A DNA stretch of 44,071 bases from Polaromonas sp. (GTDB lineage: Bacteria; Pseudomonadota; Gammaproteobacteria; Burkholderiales; Burkholderiaceae_C), in NCBI RefSeq assembly GCF_016185115.1, contig NZ_JACPOF010000006.1:1-44071 (forward strand), in the 5' to 3' direction. This document shows positions 9,429 through 18,534 of this stretch, piece after piece. The notes under the pieces were generated by a model that saw nothing but the letters and a program-made list of their open reading frames with translations, was not told where the DNA came from and made no database searches. Within the stretch, counting starts at the first letter, position 1. Each line of letters starts with the position of its first letter. A program made the translations under genes and the position numbers.

Positions 9429-11950
9429 GTCTCGCGCAGAATCTCTTCCACCCGCTCACCCAGCGTGGCGACCTTGGCTAACTGCAAGTTCAGGTGGTGG
9501 CGCGCCAGCACCAGGGCGATGCTGTACAACAGACCCACGCGATCGCTGGCGGATACGTTGAGCAGCCAGCGCTGGCCTTTCTCGTCCGGCGCCAGCGTCA
9601 CACGCGGAGCGATCGGGAAGCTCTTGACCCGGCGCGACACCCGGCCCCGGCTGGGCGAGGGCAGGGGACCGGCATCGGTGATGACCTTGGCCAGATCGTT
9701 TTCCAGCATGCTGGTGATCTCGCGGTATTCCTCGGGGCCGGCTGAGGTCACGATCTGGAAGGTGTCCAGCGCGTAACCGTTCTTGGCAGTGTGGATGCGG
9801 GCATCCAGAATGCTGAAGCTGCGCTGGTCGAAGTAGCCGCAGATGCGGGCAAACAGGTCGCTCTGGTCGGGTGTGTAGACCAGCACCTGCAGGCCTTCGC
9901 CTGCCGGTGAGCGGCGCGCCCGCACGATGGCCTTGCTGGAGCCCACCAGGCGCGAGAGCTGGCGTGTGTGCCATGCGATGTCGGCCGCGTCGTGGCGCAT
10001 GAAGTAGCCCACATCCAGCGTGTCCCACAGCGGCTTGTGGGCCTCGAACGGCAGGGAGTGCATGTTGACCAGCACCAGGGCCTCGCGTTTGCGGGCTTCG
10101 ACCTCGGCGTCCGGGTCGGGCGCGTGACCACCGAGCGCGCGGCTGGTCAGGCGGTACAGGTCCTCCAGCAGCTTGCCCTTCCACGCGTTCCAGACCTTGG
10201 GCGACGTGCCGCGGATGTCGGCCACGGTGAGCAGGTACAGGGCGGTGAGCTGGCGCTCGTTGCCCACGCGTTTGGCAAAGTCGGCAATGGTCTTGGGGTC
10301 GCTGAGATCCGACTTCTGCGCAATCTGGCTCATCGACAGGTGCTCACGCACCGCAAATTCGATGAGCTGCATATCTTCGCCCGCGAAACCATGCTGCTTG
10401 CAGAAGCGCCGCACCTCGACCGCGCCCAGGTGCGAGTGGTCGCCACCGCGCCCCTTGGCAATGTCGTGGAACAGCGCCGCCACATACAGCAGCCAGGGCT
10501 TGTCCCAGCCGCTGGCCAGTTGCGAGCAGAACGGGTACTCGTGCGCGTGCTCCACGATGAAGAAGCGGCGCATATTGCGCAGCACCATCAAAATATGCTG
10601 ATCCACCGTGTAGACGTGGAACAGGTCGTGCTGCATCTGGCCGACGATGCGACGGAACACCCACAGGTAGCGCCCCAGCACCGAAGTCTGGTTCATCAGT
10701 CGCATGGCGTGGGTGATGCCCTGGGGCTCAAACAGGATTTTGCGGAAAGTCTCGCGGTTCACCGGGTCGCTACGGAAACTCCCATCCATCTGGTTGCGGG
10801 CGTTGTACAGGGCCCGCAGCGTGCGGGCCGACAGCCCCTTGACCCCCACGGTGGTCTGGTAGACCAGAAAGGTCTCCAGGATGGCGTGGGGGTTGCGTTG
10901 GTACAGGTCATCACTGGCCACATCAATCATGCCCGCCTTCTCGTTGAAGCGGTCGTTGATGCGGCGCGGCGCGTGGGTCGACGGGTAGAGGCGCTCCTCG
11001 ATGTTCAGCAACAGGATCTGGTTGAGCTGGGCCACCGCCTTGGCCGCCCAGTAGTAACGCTTCATCAGCGCTTCGCTGGCGCGTACCACGGCGCGCCCCT
11101 TGGAGGCGCGCGCTCCGTGGCCAAAGCCGAAGGACTCTGCCACGGCGTTCTGCATGTCAAAGATCAGGCGGTCTTCCCGCCGATTCGCAATCAGGTGCAG
11201 GCGGGCGCGCACGCGCACCAGCAGGGACTCGTTGCGCCGGATCTGTTGCACCTCAAAGGGCGTGGCCAGGCCGTTGGCGGCCAGGTCGCTCCAGTCGTTG
11301 CCATAGCCGGCCGCCTTGGCCACCCACAGGATGATCTGCAGGTCCCGCAGGCCGCCGGGTGACTCCTTGCAGTTGGGCTCCAGCGAATAGGGGGTGTTCT
11401 CGTACTTGGTGTGGCGCTGGCGCAGTTCCAGTGTCTTGGCCACGAAAAAGGCCTGGGGGTCCATGGCGGCAAAGAAGGCCGTCTGGAATTGCGCTGCCAG
11501 CGCGGCGTCGCCGGTGATCAGGCGGCTCTCCAGCAGTGCGGTCTGGATGGTCACGTCACGGTGCGCCTCGGCCAGGCAACTGGAGAATGTGCGTACGCTG
11601 GAGCCGATCTCCAGTCCGGCATCCCAGCAACTGCCGATGAACGACTCGATGCGCGCCTTCAGCCCCGCATCGTGTTCCGGGTCATAGGCGTCGGGCAATA
11701 GCACCAGCACGTCCACATCGGAATGGGGAAACAGTTCGCCGCGGCCATAGCCGCCGACGGCCAGCAACGCAAAGGGCGACTGCAGGCCGGCATGCTCCCA
11801 CAGGCGTTTGAGCGCGCTATCGGCCAACTGGGCCAGGCGGCCCAGGGTCTTGTGCACATCCCGCCCGGTCGCTCCCGAACGGACGATGGTTTGCAACAGT
11901 GCAGCCTTCTGGCTGCGGTACTCGGCGCGGATTGCCTGCAGGTCAGCCAT
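9416..11950 (-). CDS. glnD: Bifunctional uridylyltransferase/uridylyl-removing enzyme GlnD
   Basis: GlnD reads glutamine and uridylylates or deuridylylates PII proteins. This 844-residue protein has the nucleotidyltransferase motif [15 protein letters not shown], a PII uridylyltransferase middle region, the HD domain ([15 protein letters not shown]), and two C-terminal ACT domains ([17 protein letters not shown] and [17 protein letters not shown]). I chose ATG 11950 ([14 protein letters not shown]); the frame stays open a little further upstream. It lies 22 bases after map on the same strand, an order common in Burkholderiales. The C-terminus (RETLFF) ends inside a small repeat and may be slightly altered. 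Confidence 0.96.
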   Translation of the reverse strand: MADLQAIRAEYRSQKAALLQTIVRSGATGRDVHKTLGRLAQLADSALKRLWEHAGLQSPFALLAVGGYGRGELFPHSDVDVLVLLPDAYDPEHDAGLKARIESFIGSCWDAGLEIGSSVRTFSSCLAEAHRDVTIQTALLESRLITGDAALAAQFQTAFFAAMDPQAFFVAKTLELRQRHTKYENTPYSLEPNCKESPGGLRDLQIILWVAKAAGYGNDWSDLAANGLATPFEVQQIRRNESLLVRVRARLHLIANRREDRLIFDMQNAVAESFGFGHGARASKGRAVVRASEALMKRYYWAAKAVAQLNQILLLNIEERLYPSTHAPRRINDRFNEKAGMIDVASDDLYQRNPHAILETFLVYQTTVGVKGLSARTLRALYNARNQMDGSFRSDPVNRETFRKILFEPQGITHAMRLMNQTSVLGRYLWVFRRIVGQMQHDLFHVYTVDQHILMVLRNMRRFFIVEHAHEYPFCSQLASGWDKPWLLYVAALFHDIAKGRGGDHSHLGAVEVRRFCKQHGFAGEDMQLIEFAVREHLSMSQIAQKSDLSDPKTIADFAKRVGNERQLTALYLLTVADIRGTSPKVWNAWKGKLLEDLYRLTSRALGGHAPDPDAEVEARKREALVLVNMHSLPFEAHKPLWDTLDVGYFMRHDAADIAWHTRQLSRLVGSSKAIVRARRSPAGEGLQVLVYTPDQSDLFARICGYFDQRSFSILDARIHTAKNGYALDTFQIVTSAGPEEYREITSMLENDLAKVITDAGPLPSPSRGRVSRRVKSFPIAPRVTLAPDEKGQRWLLNVSASDRVGLLYSIALVLARHHLNLQLAKVATLGERVEEILRETLFF

Positions 11951-11972
11951 GGATGCCGTGGGGGTGCGGCGA

Positions 11973-12794
11973 TCAGGCGCTAACCTGGGCCGGTACAAAG
12001 GCGGGCGTGGGCGGTGTGCCCGCGGACACCGTCAACACTTCGTAACCGGTACGCGTCACCAGAATGGTGTGCTCCCACTGGGCCGACAGGGAATGGTCTT
12101 TGGTCACGATGGTCCAGCCGTCTTTTTCCGCTCCGTCCTTGATTTCCTTCTTGCCGGCATTGATCATGGGTTCAATGGTGAAGGTCATGCCTTCAACCAG
12201 CTTTTCCAGCGTGCCAGGGCGTCCGTAGTGCAGCACCTGCGGTTCTTCGTGGAAGATCCGGCCAATGCCGTGGCCGCAGAACTCGCGCACCACGCTGAAG
12301 CCCTTGCTCTCGGCAAATTGCTGGATGGCGTGGCCGATGTCACCGAGGTGGATGCCCGGCTTGACCATCTTGATGCCGTGCCACATGGCTTCGTAGGTGA
12401 CGGCGCACAGTCGCTTGGCCGCGATGGACGTTTCACCGACCTGGTACATGCGGCTGGAGTCGCCGTGCCAGCCGTCCTTGATGACGGTGACGTCGATGTT
12501 GACGATGTCGCCTTTCTTGAGCGGCTTGTCATTGGGAATGCCGTGGCAGACCTGGTGGTTGATCGAGGTACACACCGACTTGGGGTAGGGCGTGTTGCCA
12601 CCCCCGGTGTAGTTCAGCGGCGCGGGAATGCCGCCCTGCACATTGACGATGTAGTCGTGGGCCAGTTTGTCCAGTTCATTGGTCGTGACCCCTGGCTTGA
12701 CGAACGGCGTCAGGTAGTCCAGAACTTCGGAAGTCAGGCGGCCGGCCACGCGCATGCCTTCGATGTCGCTGGCGTCTTTGTAGGTAATGGTCAT
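11973..12794 (-). CDS. map: Methionine aminopeptidase, type I
   Basis: This 273-residue enzyme removes the initiator methionine from new proteins. The metal and catalytic residues are all present: H84 (HQVCHGIP), D101 and D112 (NIDVTV, WHGDSS), H175 (FCGHGIG), E208 (FTIEPM) and E241 (WEHTIL). The length fits type Ia. ATG 12794 ([15 protein letters not shown]) is the family start; the open frame upstream runs through the antisense of the GGDEF remnant. It is the usual upstream neighbour of glnD. Confidence 0.97.
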   Translation of the reverse strand: MTITYKDASDIEGMRVAGRLTSEVLDYLTPFVKPGVTTNELDKLAHDYIVNVQGGIPAPLNYTGGGNTPYPKSVCTSINHQVCHGIPNDKPLKKGDIVNIDVTVIKDGWHGDSSRMYQVGETSIAAKRLCAVTYEAMWHGIKMVKPGIHLGDIGHAIQQFAESKGFSVVREFCGHGIGRIFHEEPQVLHYGRPGTLEKLVEGMTFTIEPMINAGKKEIKDGAEKDGWTIVTKDHSLSAQWEHTILVTRTGYEVLTVSAGTPPTPAFVPAQVSA

Positions 12795-12819
12795 CCAGCA
12801 ATTATCCCAGAGGGGGCAA

Positions 12820-13090
12820 TCACGCCGCGCGTATGCGGTTTCTGCCTCCCTGCTTGGCGCGGTACAGGGCTTCATCGGCGGCCACCAGCAGGGCGTTGAG
12901 GGTGTAGCCATGCTGGACGCCCACACTGACCTGGAAGCGGATGGTGGCGTCGCCACAGTCGATGGCGCTGGATGCCACGACCTCCCGCAGGCGCTCGGCC
13001 GCGCGGCAGGCGGCCTCCCGGTTGGAGCTGTCCAGCAGCACGAATTCCTCGCCCCGGTAGCGAATCATCAGGTCGCCAGGGCGCGCCCGC
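12820..13090 (-). pseudogene. Diguanylate cyclase (GGDEF) C-terminal remnant
   Basis: About 88 residues match the second half of a GGDEF domain. The inhibitory I-site RPGD is followed five residues later by RGEEF at the place of GGDEF, and the end reads ADEALYRAKQGGRNRI. The first glycine of the active-site loop is Arg here. Everything upstream is gone: the nucleotide-binding first half, any sensor domain and a start codon. The homology stops near 13090, a few bases before a hairpin and the end of the MCP gene. This suggests that a deletion fused the cyclase tail to the region downstream of the MCP. The frame is still open, so decay may be recent. It would not make cyclic di-GMP. Confidence 0.8.
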
Positions 13091-13105
13091 CGTGGACAAG
13101 CTACC

Positions 13106-13130
13106 TGCCCACAGGACAAGCCTGTGGGCA
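13106..13130 (-). terminator. Perfect 10-bp hairpin downstream of the MCP gene
   Basis: TGCCCACAGG and CCTGTGGGCA form a perfect 10-bp stem with a five-base loop, starting six bases after the MCP stop. No T tract follows on the minus strand, so it is a weak candidate for intrinsic termination. It may instead stabilise the 3' end of the cheW-MCP transcript. It also marks the junction with the truncated GGDEF gene. Confidence 0.5.
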
Positions 13131-13135
13131 TCCTG

Positions 13136-14902
13136 TCAAAAACTATCGAAGTCATCACCTCCGGCTTTCACGTCCCGATCATGCGCAACCTTGGGCGCTG
13201 CCGCAGGAGCACCCAGTGCGGCTGGCTTGGATGCAGCCTTGAACTTTGGCGCAGCCTTCCTGACCGGGGCAAGCTGCTTTGGCGCGCTGTGGCGCAATGG
13301 TGCGGCGGCATGATGGCTGGCGGACGCGAAGCCACCCTCGCCTTGTGCCAGCTTGAATGCCGCCACCGTGCCAACAAGGTCTTGCGCCTGTGTATTGAGG
13401 CTACTCGCAGCTGCTGCCATTTCCTCCACCAGTGCGGCATTTTGCTGCGTGGCCTGGTCCATCTGCGTGACAGCCTCGCCCACTTGGGCAACGCCCGCGC
13501 TCTGCTCGGAACTTGCCGCGCTGATCTCCCCCATGAGGTCGGTCACGCGGCGTATTGAGCCTACCACCTCGGTCATGGTGGTGCCTGCCTGGTCCACCAG
13601 CACTGTGCCCTGTTCGACCCGCTCCACGCTGGCGTTGATGAGGCTCTTGATTTCTTTCGCGGCGTCAGCACTGCGCCCGGCAAGACTGCGCACCTCGGTT
13701 GCCACCACGGCAAAGCCCCGGCCCTGCTCTCCCGCACGCGCCGCTTCTACCGCTGCATTGAGCGCCAAAATGTTGGTCTGAAAGGCGATGCCGTCGATCA
13801 CGCTGATGATGTCGCTGATCTTTTTCGAGGAATCGTTAATGCCTTTCATGGTGTCCACCACTTGGGCCACCACCTCACCGCCCTTGACGGCCACGGCACT
13901 GGCACTCTGGGCCAACTGGTTGGCTTGGCGGGCGTTGTCGGAGTTTTGCCTGACGGTGGAACTGAGCTCTTCCATCGAGGCTGCGGTTTCTTCCAGTGCA
14001 CTGGCTTGGCTCTCGGTGCGAGCACTCAGGTCTTGGTTACCTTGGGCAATTTCGGCGGATGCGGTGGACACGCTCTCAGACCCTTGGCGCACCGTTGCAA
14101 CCACTCGCGTCAGCGAGGCTTGCATGCGGTCCATGGCGGCCATCACACTGGTGGTGTCACCGCTGCGCACTTGCGGCGGCGTCGTCAAATCACCATCGGC
14201 CACGCGTCTGGCCGCATCGCTCAGTTCGGCAGGCTCGGCACCGAGTGCCCGCGTCAGGCTGCGGGTGATGAGCACGCCGGCGACCACCGCGGCAACAACA
14301 ACAAACAGACAAGCAGCAATCAGGGCGTTGCGTTGAGCGACATAGGACGCATCCGCTTCTTCCAACATTTTGGCGGAACGAGTGGCAGTGAGGTCAGCGT
14401 ATTCCTGTGCAACCTTGACCAAGGCAGCCAGAAGTGGGCGACAGTCGTTGTTGATTTTGGCGATGGCCTCTTCATTCTTTTTATTCAAGGCCTTATCCAC
14501 GATATCCAAGGCCACAGGCGCATAAGCCTTCTCGGTCTTGTCCATTTCCTCGATCAGGCGACGTGCCTCGGTTGAAACGTCCGGCGCTTCGGCCAGCTTT
14601 TTCAACTTGGCCATGCGCTCCGTGACATTTTTATGCGCATTGGCAACGATCTCTTTCTCGATGGCTACATCCTCGGGCTTGGTGACCAGCACCAAATTTC
14701 GCGCTGCGATGGCGCGACCATCGACTGCCTGCCGCACACCCGCCGCCAACGTGGCGCGCGCGTTGATGCCATTGACGTAGTCATCGAAGCGACTGTCGGC
14801 GTCGGCGAGCGTTTTCAAGGCAAACCCGGAAACGAGCAAAACCACCAGAGTAAGTCCACCAAACGCCCAAGTCAGCTTGGCGCGTACCGTCATATTGTTC
14901 AT
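13136..14902 (-). CDS. Methyl-accepting chemotaxis protein
   Basis: This is a 588-residue receptor. TM1 is [20 protein letters not shown] (about 10-29). A four-helix periplasmic domain follows, and TM2 is [19 protein letters not shown]. The HAMP is linked through [19 protein letters not shown]. The signalling tip is [18 protein letters not shown] with [19 protein letters not shown] long Ala/Pro/Lys-rich tail ends in GGDDFDSF, which resembles the C-terminal CheR/CheB tether with Phe replacing the usual Trp. It lies 21 bases after a cheW on the same strand, forming a separate pair from the array at 2.5-9.4 kb. The ligand is unknown. Confidence 0.95.
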   Translation of the reverse strand: MNNMTVRAKLTWAFGGLTLVVLLVSGFALKTLADADSRFDDYVNGINARATLAAGVRQAVDGRAIAARNLVLVTKPEDVAIEKEIVANAHKNVTERMAKLKKLAEAPDVSTEARRLIEEMDKTEKAYAPVALDIVDKALNKKNEEAIAKINNDCRPLLAALVKVAQEYADLTATRSAKMLEEADASYVAQRNALIAACLFVVVAAVVAGVLITRSLTRALGAEPAELSDAARRVADGDLTTPPQVRSGDTTSVMAAMDRMQASLTRVVATVRQGSESVSTASAEIAQGNQDLSARTESQASALEETAASMEELSSTVRQNSDNARQANQLAQSASAVAVKGGEVVAQVVDTMKGINDSSKKISDIISVIDGIAFQTNILALNAAVEAARAGEQGRGFAVVATEVRSLAGRSADAAKEIKSLINASVERVEQGTVLVDQAGTTMTEVVGSIRRVTDLMGEISAASSEQSAGVAQVGEAVTQMDQATQQNAALVEEMAAAASSLNTQAQDLVGTVAAFKLAQGEGGFASASHHAAAPLRHSAPKQLAPVRKAAPKFKAASKPAALGAPAAAPKVAHDRDVKAGGDDFDSF

Positions 14903-14923
14903 GTTGTTTCCCCTTTGAATGGT

Positions 14924-15439
14924 TTATTGAACCGTTGCAGAAATCAGTCCCATGTCGGTACTGGACATGAGTTTTTCGATGTCGAGCAGGATCAGCATTC
15001 GGTTTTCCAGCGAGCCAATGGCCAGCAAATGTTCGCTGCCAATAGCCGATGAAAACTCGGGCACTGGCCGCAGTTGATCGGGCGAGAGCGTGATCACATC
15101 CGACACGCCATCAACCACCATGCAAACGACCTGCCTGCCGATGTTGAGCACAATCACCACGGTGAAGGTGTTGTAGTTGACCTCGCTCTGGTTGAACTTG
15201 ATGCGCATGTCGATGATGGGCACGATCACACCGCGAAGATTAACCACGCCCAGGATGTAAGCCGGGGCGTTGGCCATACGGGTTGGGCGCTCAAACGAGC
15301 GGATTTCCTGCACGCGCAAGATGTCGATGCCGTATTCCTCGTCTCCGAGCTTGAAGGCGAGAAACTCGCGAATGGCAAGTTCTGCCGACCCTGATTTCGT
15401 TGCCATGGCGTCGCTTGCCGCGACATCGGTTGGAGTCAT
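14924..15439 (-). CDS. CheW-like coupling protein, second copy
   Basis: This 171-residue CheW fold has FLAFKLGDEEYGIDILRVQEI, the signature ILGVVNLRGVIVPIIDMR and the C-terminal MLILLDIEKLM. ATG 15439 has GGGAGG about eight bases upstream; a second in-frame ATG eleven residues in is an alternative. It leads the transcript that includes the MCP gene. It differs from the first CheW, so two arrays, or one mixed array, could exist. A palindromic CCTAGG lies about 90 bases upstream in the promoter region. Confidence 0.94.
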   Translation of the reverse strand: MTPTDVAASDAMATKSGSAELAIREFLAFKLGDEEYGIDILRVQEIRSFERPTRMANAPAYILGVVNLRGVIVPIIDMRIKFNQSEVNYNTFTVVIVLNIGRQVVCMVVDGVSDVITLSPDQLRPVPEFSSAIGSEHLLAIGSLENRMLILLDIEKLMSSTDMGLISATVQ

Positions 15440-15811
15440 GCTGCCACCCTCCCATTCTTAAAGTTGATGCAGCCCCATTTTGTAGATGATTATTCACCCC
15501 CCCTCTCTCTTTCTCCGTATTTACCCTAGGTCAATCCAGAGCACGCGAGCGGTGAAGCAAGGCCATGACAGCCAGTGCGTGGCCCCAAGACTACTGCCTT
15601 TAACGTGGCCCAACTTTGCGGCTCGCCGCTACAATCTGCATGACTTGTTCATTTGCTGCCGGTGCCCCCGGCACAACGGCCACTGGTTCGACCCTCGGGG
15701 CAACCTGCTGGGCGATATAGTCTCACATCCTTTGCGCCGCCGCCTTGAAATCGCACTCTTGTCGTCCTTCAATGCCGGCATCCATGAAGCCAAATTGGCG
15801 GAGTGTTGCTT
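15440..15811. other. Intergenic stretch with no recognised gene
   Basis: I find no coding region with recognisable content in these 372 bases. Next to the cheW start is its ribosome binding site, then a C- and CT-rich run near 15495-15515 and ACCCTAGGTC near 15530. Short open frames on both strands show no domain. The right part may be the decayed downstream flank of the frameshifted membrane protein gene. Confidence 0.5.
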
Positions 15812-16151
15812 TCACCAAGCTTGATACCCTTGATGCTGGGTCAGGCGGTTGAGCTTTTCCACGTAGCGCAGGGACACCAGCATGATCAGGCCGAAAGCGA
15901 TGGTGACCGGCGCCAGGCTGACCACCAGGATCGTCAAGCCCATGACCGCGTCCATGGTTTTGGGGGGTACTCAGGTCCAGTGGTATCAGTAGCAGGTACA
16001 CAGCCCGCAGGATCAGCGCCTGGCCAAGGCCCATGAGGGTGTAACCCACGCCGCCATGCACGATGGTGGGCAGACCCGTCAGGATGCCCACGCCAAAGCC
16101 CAGGCAGGTCATTACATTGCCCGGGGCCCACAGGCGTTGGTTGTTGGCCAA
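15812..16151 (-). pseudogene. Small membrane protein gene split by a frameshift
   Basis: Two frames together read as one small protein. The first runs from about 16151 (TTG start) to 15967 and gives a hydrophobic stretch, VMTCLGFGVGILTGLPTIV, then LILRAVYLLLIPLDL. The second continues from 15955 with MDAVMGLTILVVSLAPVTIA, FGLIMLVSLRYVEKLNRL and a stop at 15812. The switch falls at a run of six G (15962-15967), a common place for slippage, mutation or sequencing error. Restored, the product would be about 110 residues with three or so membrane segments. I do not recognise the family. Two separate very small genes are a less likely reading. Confidence 0.55.
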
Positions 16152-16228
16152 GGTGCTTTCGGTTAGGCAGCGCCCTCTAAGCTAAATGACCAGTTGGTCG
16201 GTACCATCGCGGCCACAAGGAGTTTTCA

Positions 16229-17638
16229 ATGAGCGATTCGTATCTGGGCTTTGCCAATTCCCCCCTGGGTTCCCGTGTTGCGTCCATGCTGGGCCTGCCT
16301 CAACCGCTGCCGCTGGAGCGCTACCAGCCGGGCCAGCCGGTGGTACGCGGCAGCGTGCTGGTGGGTGCCGGACCGGACGCAAAACTGCTGCCCGCGCTGG
16401 CCGGTGTGTTCAAGGCTATTGGCGCCCAGACCGTGGCCCACCGCGACGTGCCGCAGTGGATGGGCCTCGCCAATCCGCTGGGCATGATGACCGGCCGCTG
16501 GGGCACCGACGACCAGCCGGGCGAAAAGGTCAAGGCCCTGGTGTTCGACGCCACCGGCCTGACGGACAGCGGCCAGTCCGATGCGCTGTACCGCTTTTTC
16601 CACGACGCCGCGCGCTCGGTGCTGCCTTGTGGCCGCGTGCTGGTGCTGGGCCGAGCGCCCGAGTCCTGCACCACGCCGCGCCAAGCCACGGTCCAGCGCG
16701 CACTGGAGGGCCTGACCCGCTCGCTGGCCAAGGAACTCAAGCGCGGCATTACTGCGCAACTGGTCTATGTGGCCGAAGGCGCCGAGGACCAGTTGGAGGG
16801 CGCGCTGCGCTTCCTGCTGTCGCCGCGCTCCGCGTACGTGTCGGCCCAGGTGGTGCGCTTGTCAAAGCCGGTGGGACCGGTGGCTGCACCACAGGACTGG
16901 GCACAGCCCCTGGCCGGCAAGAAGGTACTGGTGACCGGCGCCTCGCGCGGCATTGGTGCCGCCATTGCGGAGGTCATGGCGCGCGATGGCGCCCAGGTGA
17001 TCTGCCTGGATGTGCCGCAAGCCCAGGCCGGCCTGGACGAAGTTGCACAACGCCTCGGTGCCAAGGCCTTGGCGCAGGATATTGGTTCCGCCGAGGCACC
17101 GCAAGCCCTGGTGGACGCGGCACTGCTTGACGGCGGCTGGGATGTGGTCGTGCACAACGCCGGCATCACCCGCGACAAGACCATCGCCAACATGAAGGAA
17201 CACCTGTGGCAGGCCGTTGTCAACGTCAACCTGTCCACGCAAGAGCGCATCAATGACGCCTTGGTGGCGTCCGGTGCGCTCAAGACCGGCGCGCGCATCG
17301 TCTGCGTGTCGTCCATTTCCGGCATTGCCGGCAACCTGGGCCAGACCAACTACGCACTGTCCAAGGCCGGCGTCATCGGCATGGTGCAGAGCATGGCACC
17401 GGTGTTGGCCGAGCAGGGTATCACCATCAATGCGGTGGCGCCGGGCTTTATCGAGACGCAAATGACCGCCGCCGTGCCCTTTGCCATCCGCGAGGCCGGC
17501 CGGCGCATGAACTCCATGGGGCAGGGCGGTCAGCCGGTCGATGTGGCCGAAACCATTGCCTGGTTTGCCTCGCCCGCATCGAGCGGCCTGACCGGCAACG
17601 TGGTGCGCGTGTGTGGCCAGAGTTTGTTGGGAGCCTGA
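16229..17638 (+). CDS. High-molecular-weight 3-oxoacyl-ACP/CoA reductase (FabG4-like)
   Basis: This 469-residue protein has the two-part build of the large FabG type. A divergent N-terminal Rossmann-like half of about 220 residues is followed by a typical short-chain dehydrogenase. The latter has the cofactor motif VTGASRGIGAAIA (from about 234), HNAG, the catalytic serine in VSSISG, and Y375/K379 in YALSK. It reduces 3-oxoacyl thioesters with NAD(P)H; large FabG proteins often prefer CoA esters. ATG 16229 has AAGGAG at good spacing. It is followed by a MaoC hydratase and a thiolase, so the three could run one chain-length step in either direction. Confidence 0.92.
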   Translation: MSDSYLGFANSPLGSRVASMLGLPQPLPLERYQPGQPVVRGSVLVGAGPDAKLLPALAGVFKAIGAQTVAHRDVPQWMGLANPLGMMTGRWGTDDQPGEKVKALVFDATGLTDSGQSDALYRFFHDAARSVLPCGRVLVLGRAPESCTTPRQATVQRALEGLTRSLAKELKRGITAQLVYVAEGAEDQLEGALRFLLSPRSAYVSAQVVRLSKPVGPVAAPQDWAQPLAGKKVLVTGASRGIGAAIAEVMARDGAQVICLDVPQAQAGLDEVAQRLGAKALAQDIGSAEAPQALVDAALLDGGWDVVVHNAGITRDKTIANMKEHLWQAVVNVNLSTQERINDALVASGALKTGARIVCVSSISGIAGNLGQTNYALSKAGVIGMVQSMAPVLAEQGITINAVAPGFIETQMTAAVPFAIREAGRRMNSMGQGGQPVDVAETIAWFASPASSGLTGNVVRVCGQSLLGA

Positions 17639-17640
17639 CC

Positions 17641-18504
17641 ATGGCCGCCATTGAAGTCACCGAAACGCCCAGTCTGGCTGCGACCTTCTTTCGCGCCCTA
17701 GGCACGGGCGCCAAACGCCCCGGCAAAGTGGATGCCTTGCCACCGGTAGAGCTGGTACTGCCCCGCGTACAGCTTAACGCTCAGCACATTGGCCAGTACT
17801 CCGCTTTGTGCGGCTTCCACGTGGGGCAGGGCGTTCCGCTGATCTACCCCCAGTTGCTGACGTTTCCGCTGGTCACGGCCTATATGTGTTCGGATGAATG
17901 CCCTTGGCCCGCGATGGGTACGGTGCATCTGGCCAACACCATCCAGCAGCACAAGCCGCTGTTTGCGGACGATGTGGTACGCGTGGAAATGGCCACAGGC
18001 CAGTTGTTCGCCCACGAGAAGGGCCAGGTCTTCACACTGGACCTGCGCATCCTGCGCGGTGACGAACTGGTGTGGAGCGCCACCCAGAGCCTGCTGCGCG
18101 TGGGCGTCAAGGAAACATCGGGCGAGCCCTATGCCAGCCGCCTCACCGCGGCCGATACACCCTTGTCCTGCCAGGCAGAGTTTGGAGCCGGAGCCGACCT
18201 GGGCCGCCGCTACGGCGCCATCTCGGGCGACCGCAACCCCATCCACCTGACGGCCATGACGGCTCGGCTGTTCGGCTTCAAGCGCGCCATTGCCCACGGC
18301 ATGTGGACGCAAGCGCGGGCGCTGTCCTGCCTGCTGCCGGCGCAGCCGCTGGAGCAGGCCGGCCTGGACGTGGAATTCAAGACTCCGCTGTACCTGCCGG
18401 GCCGCGCCACTCTGTGGAGCGCGCGCTCCGAGACTGGCGCCCTGTTCGAGGTGCGCGACGCCAAGGGCGCCAAGCCCCATCTGCGCGGTCAACTGCGCTA
18501 CTGA
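17641..18504 (+). CDS. MaoC-type double-hotdog acyl dehydratase/hydratase
   Basis: This 287-residue protein matches the hydratase class related to mycobacterial HtdX. The second hotdog carries the hydratase motif AISGDRNPIHL, giving catalytic D197 and H202. The first half is the degenerate hotdog that supplies the acyl-chain pocket. It interconverts (R)-3-hydroxyacyl and trans-2-enoyl thioesters. The ATG is two bases after the reductase stop (TGACCATG), so the two are coupled. Confidence 0.9.
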   Translation: MAAIEVTETPSLAATFFRALGTGAKRPGKVDALPPVELVLPRVQLNAQHIGQYSALCGFHVGQGVPLIYPQLLTFPLVTAYMCSDECPWPAMGTVHLANTIQQHKPLFADDVVRVEMATGQLFAHEKGQVFTLDLRILRGDELVWSATQSLLRVGVKETSGEPYASRLTAADTPLSCQAEFGAGADLGRRYGAISGDRNPIHLTAMTARLFGFKRAIAHGMWTQARALSCLLPAQPLEQAGLDVEFKTPLYLPGRATLWSARSETGALFEVRDAKGAKPHLRGQLRY

Positions 18505-18534
18505 ACCATCTTTTGATTTGAACGGAACATCACC

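Noticed and set aside
9968..11362. Plus-strand open frame of 464 codons inside glnD
   Set aside because: It is antisense to conserved GlnD domains and has a biased composition without domain matches.
15440..15811. tRNA or small RNA gene in the gap after cheW
   Set aside because: I could find no cloverleaf or strong hairpin with a T tract.
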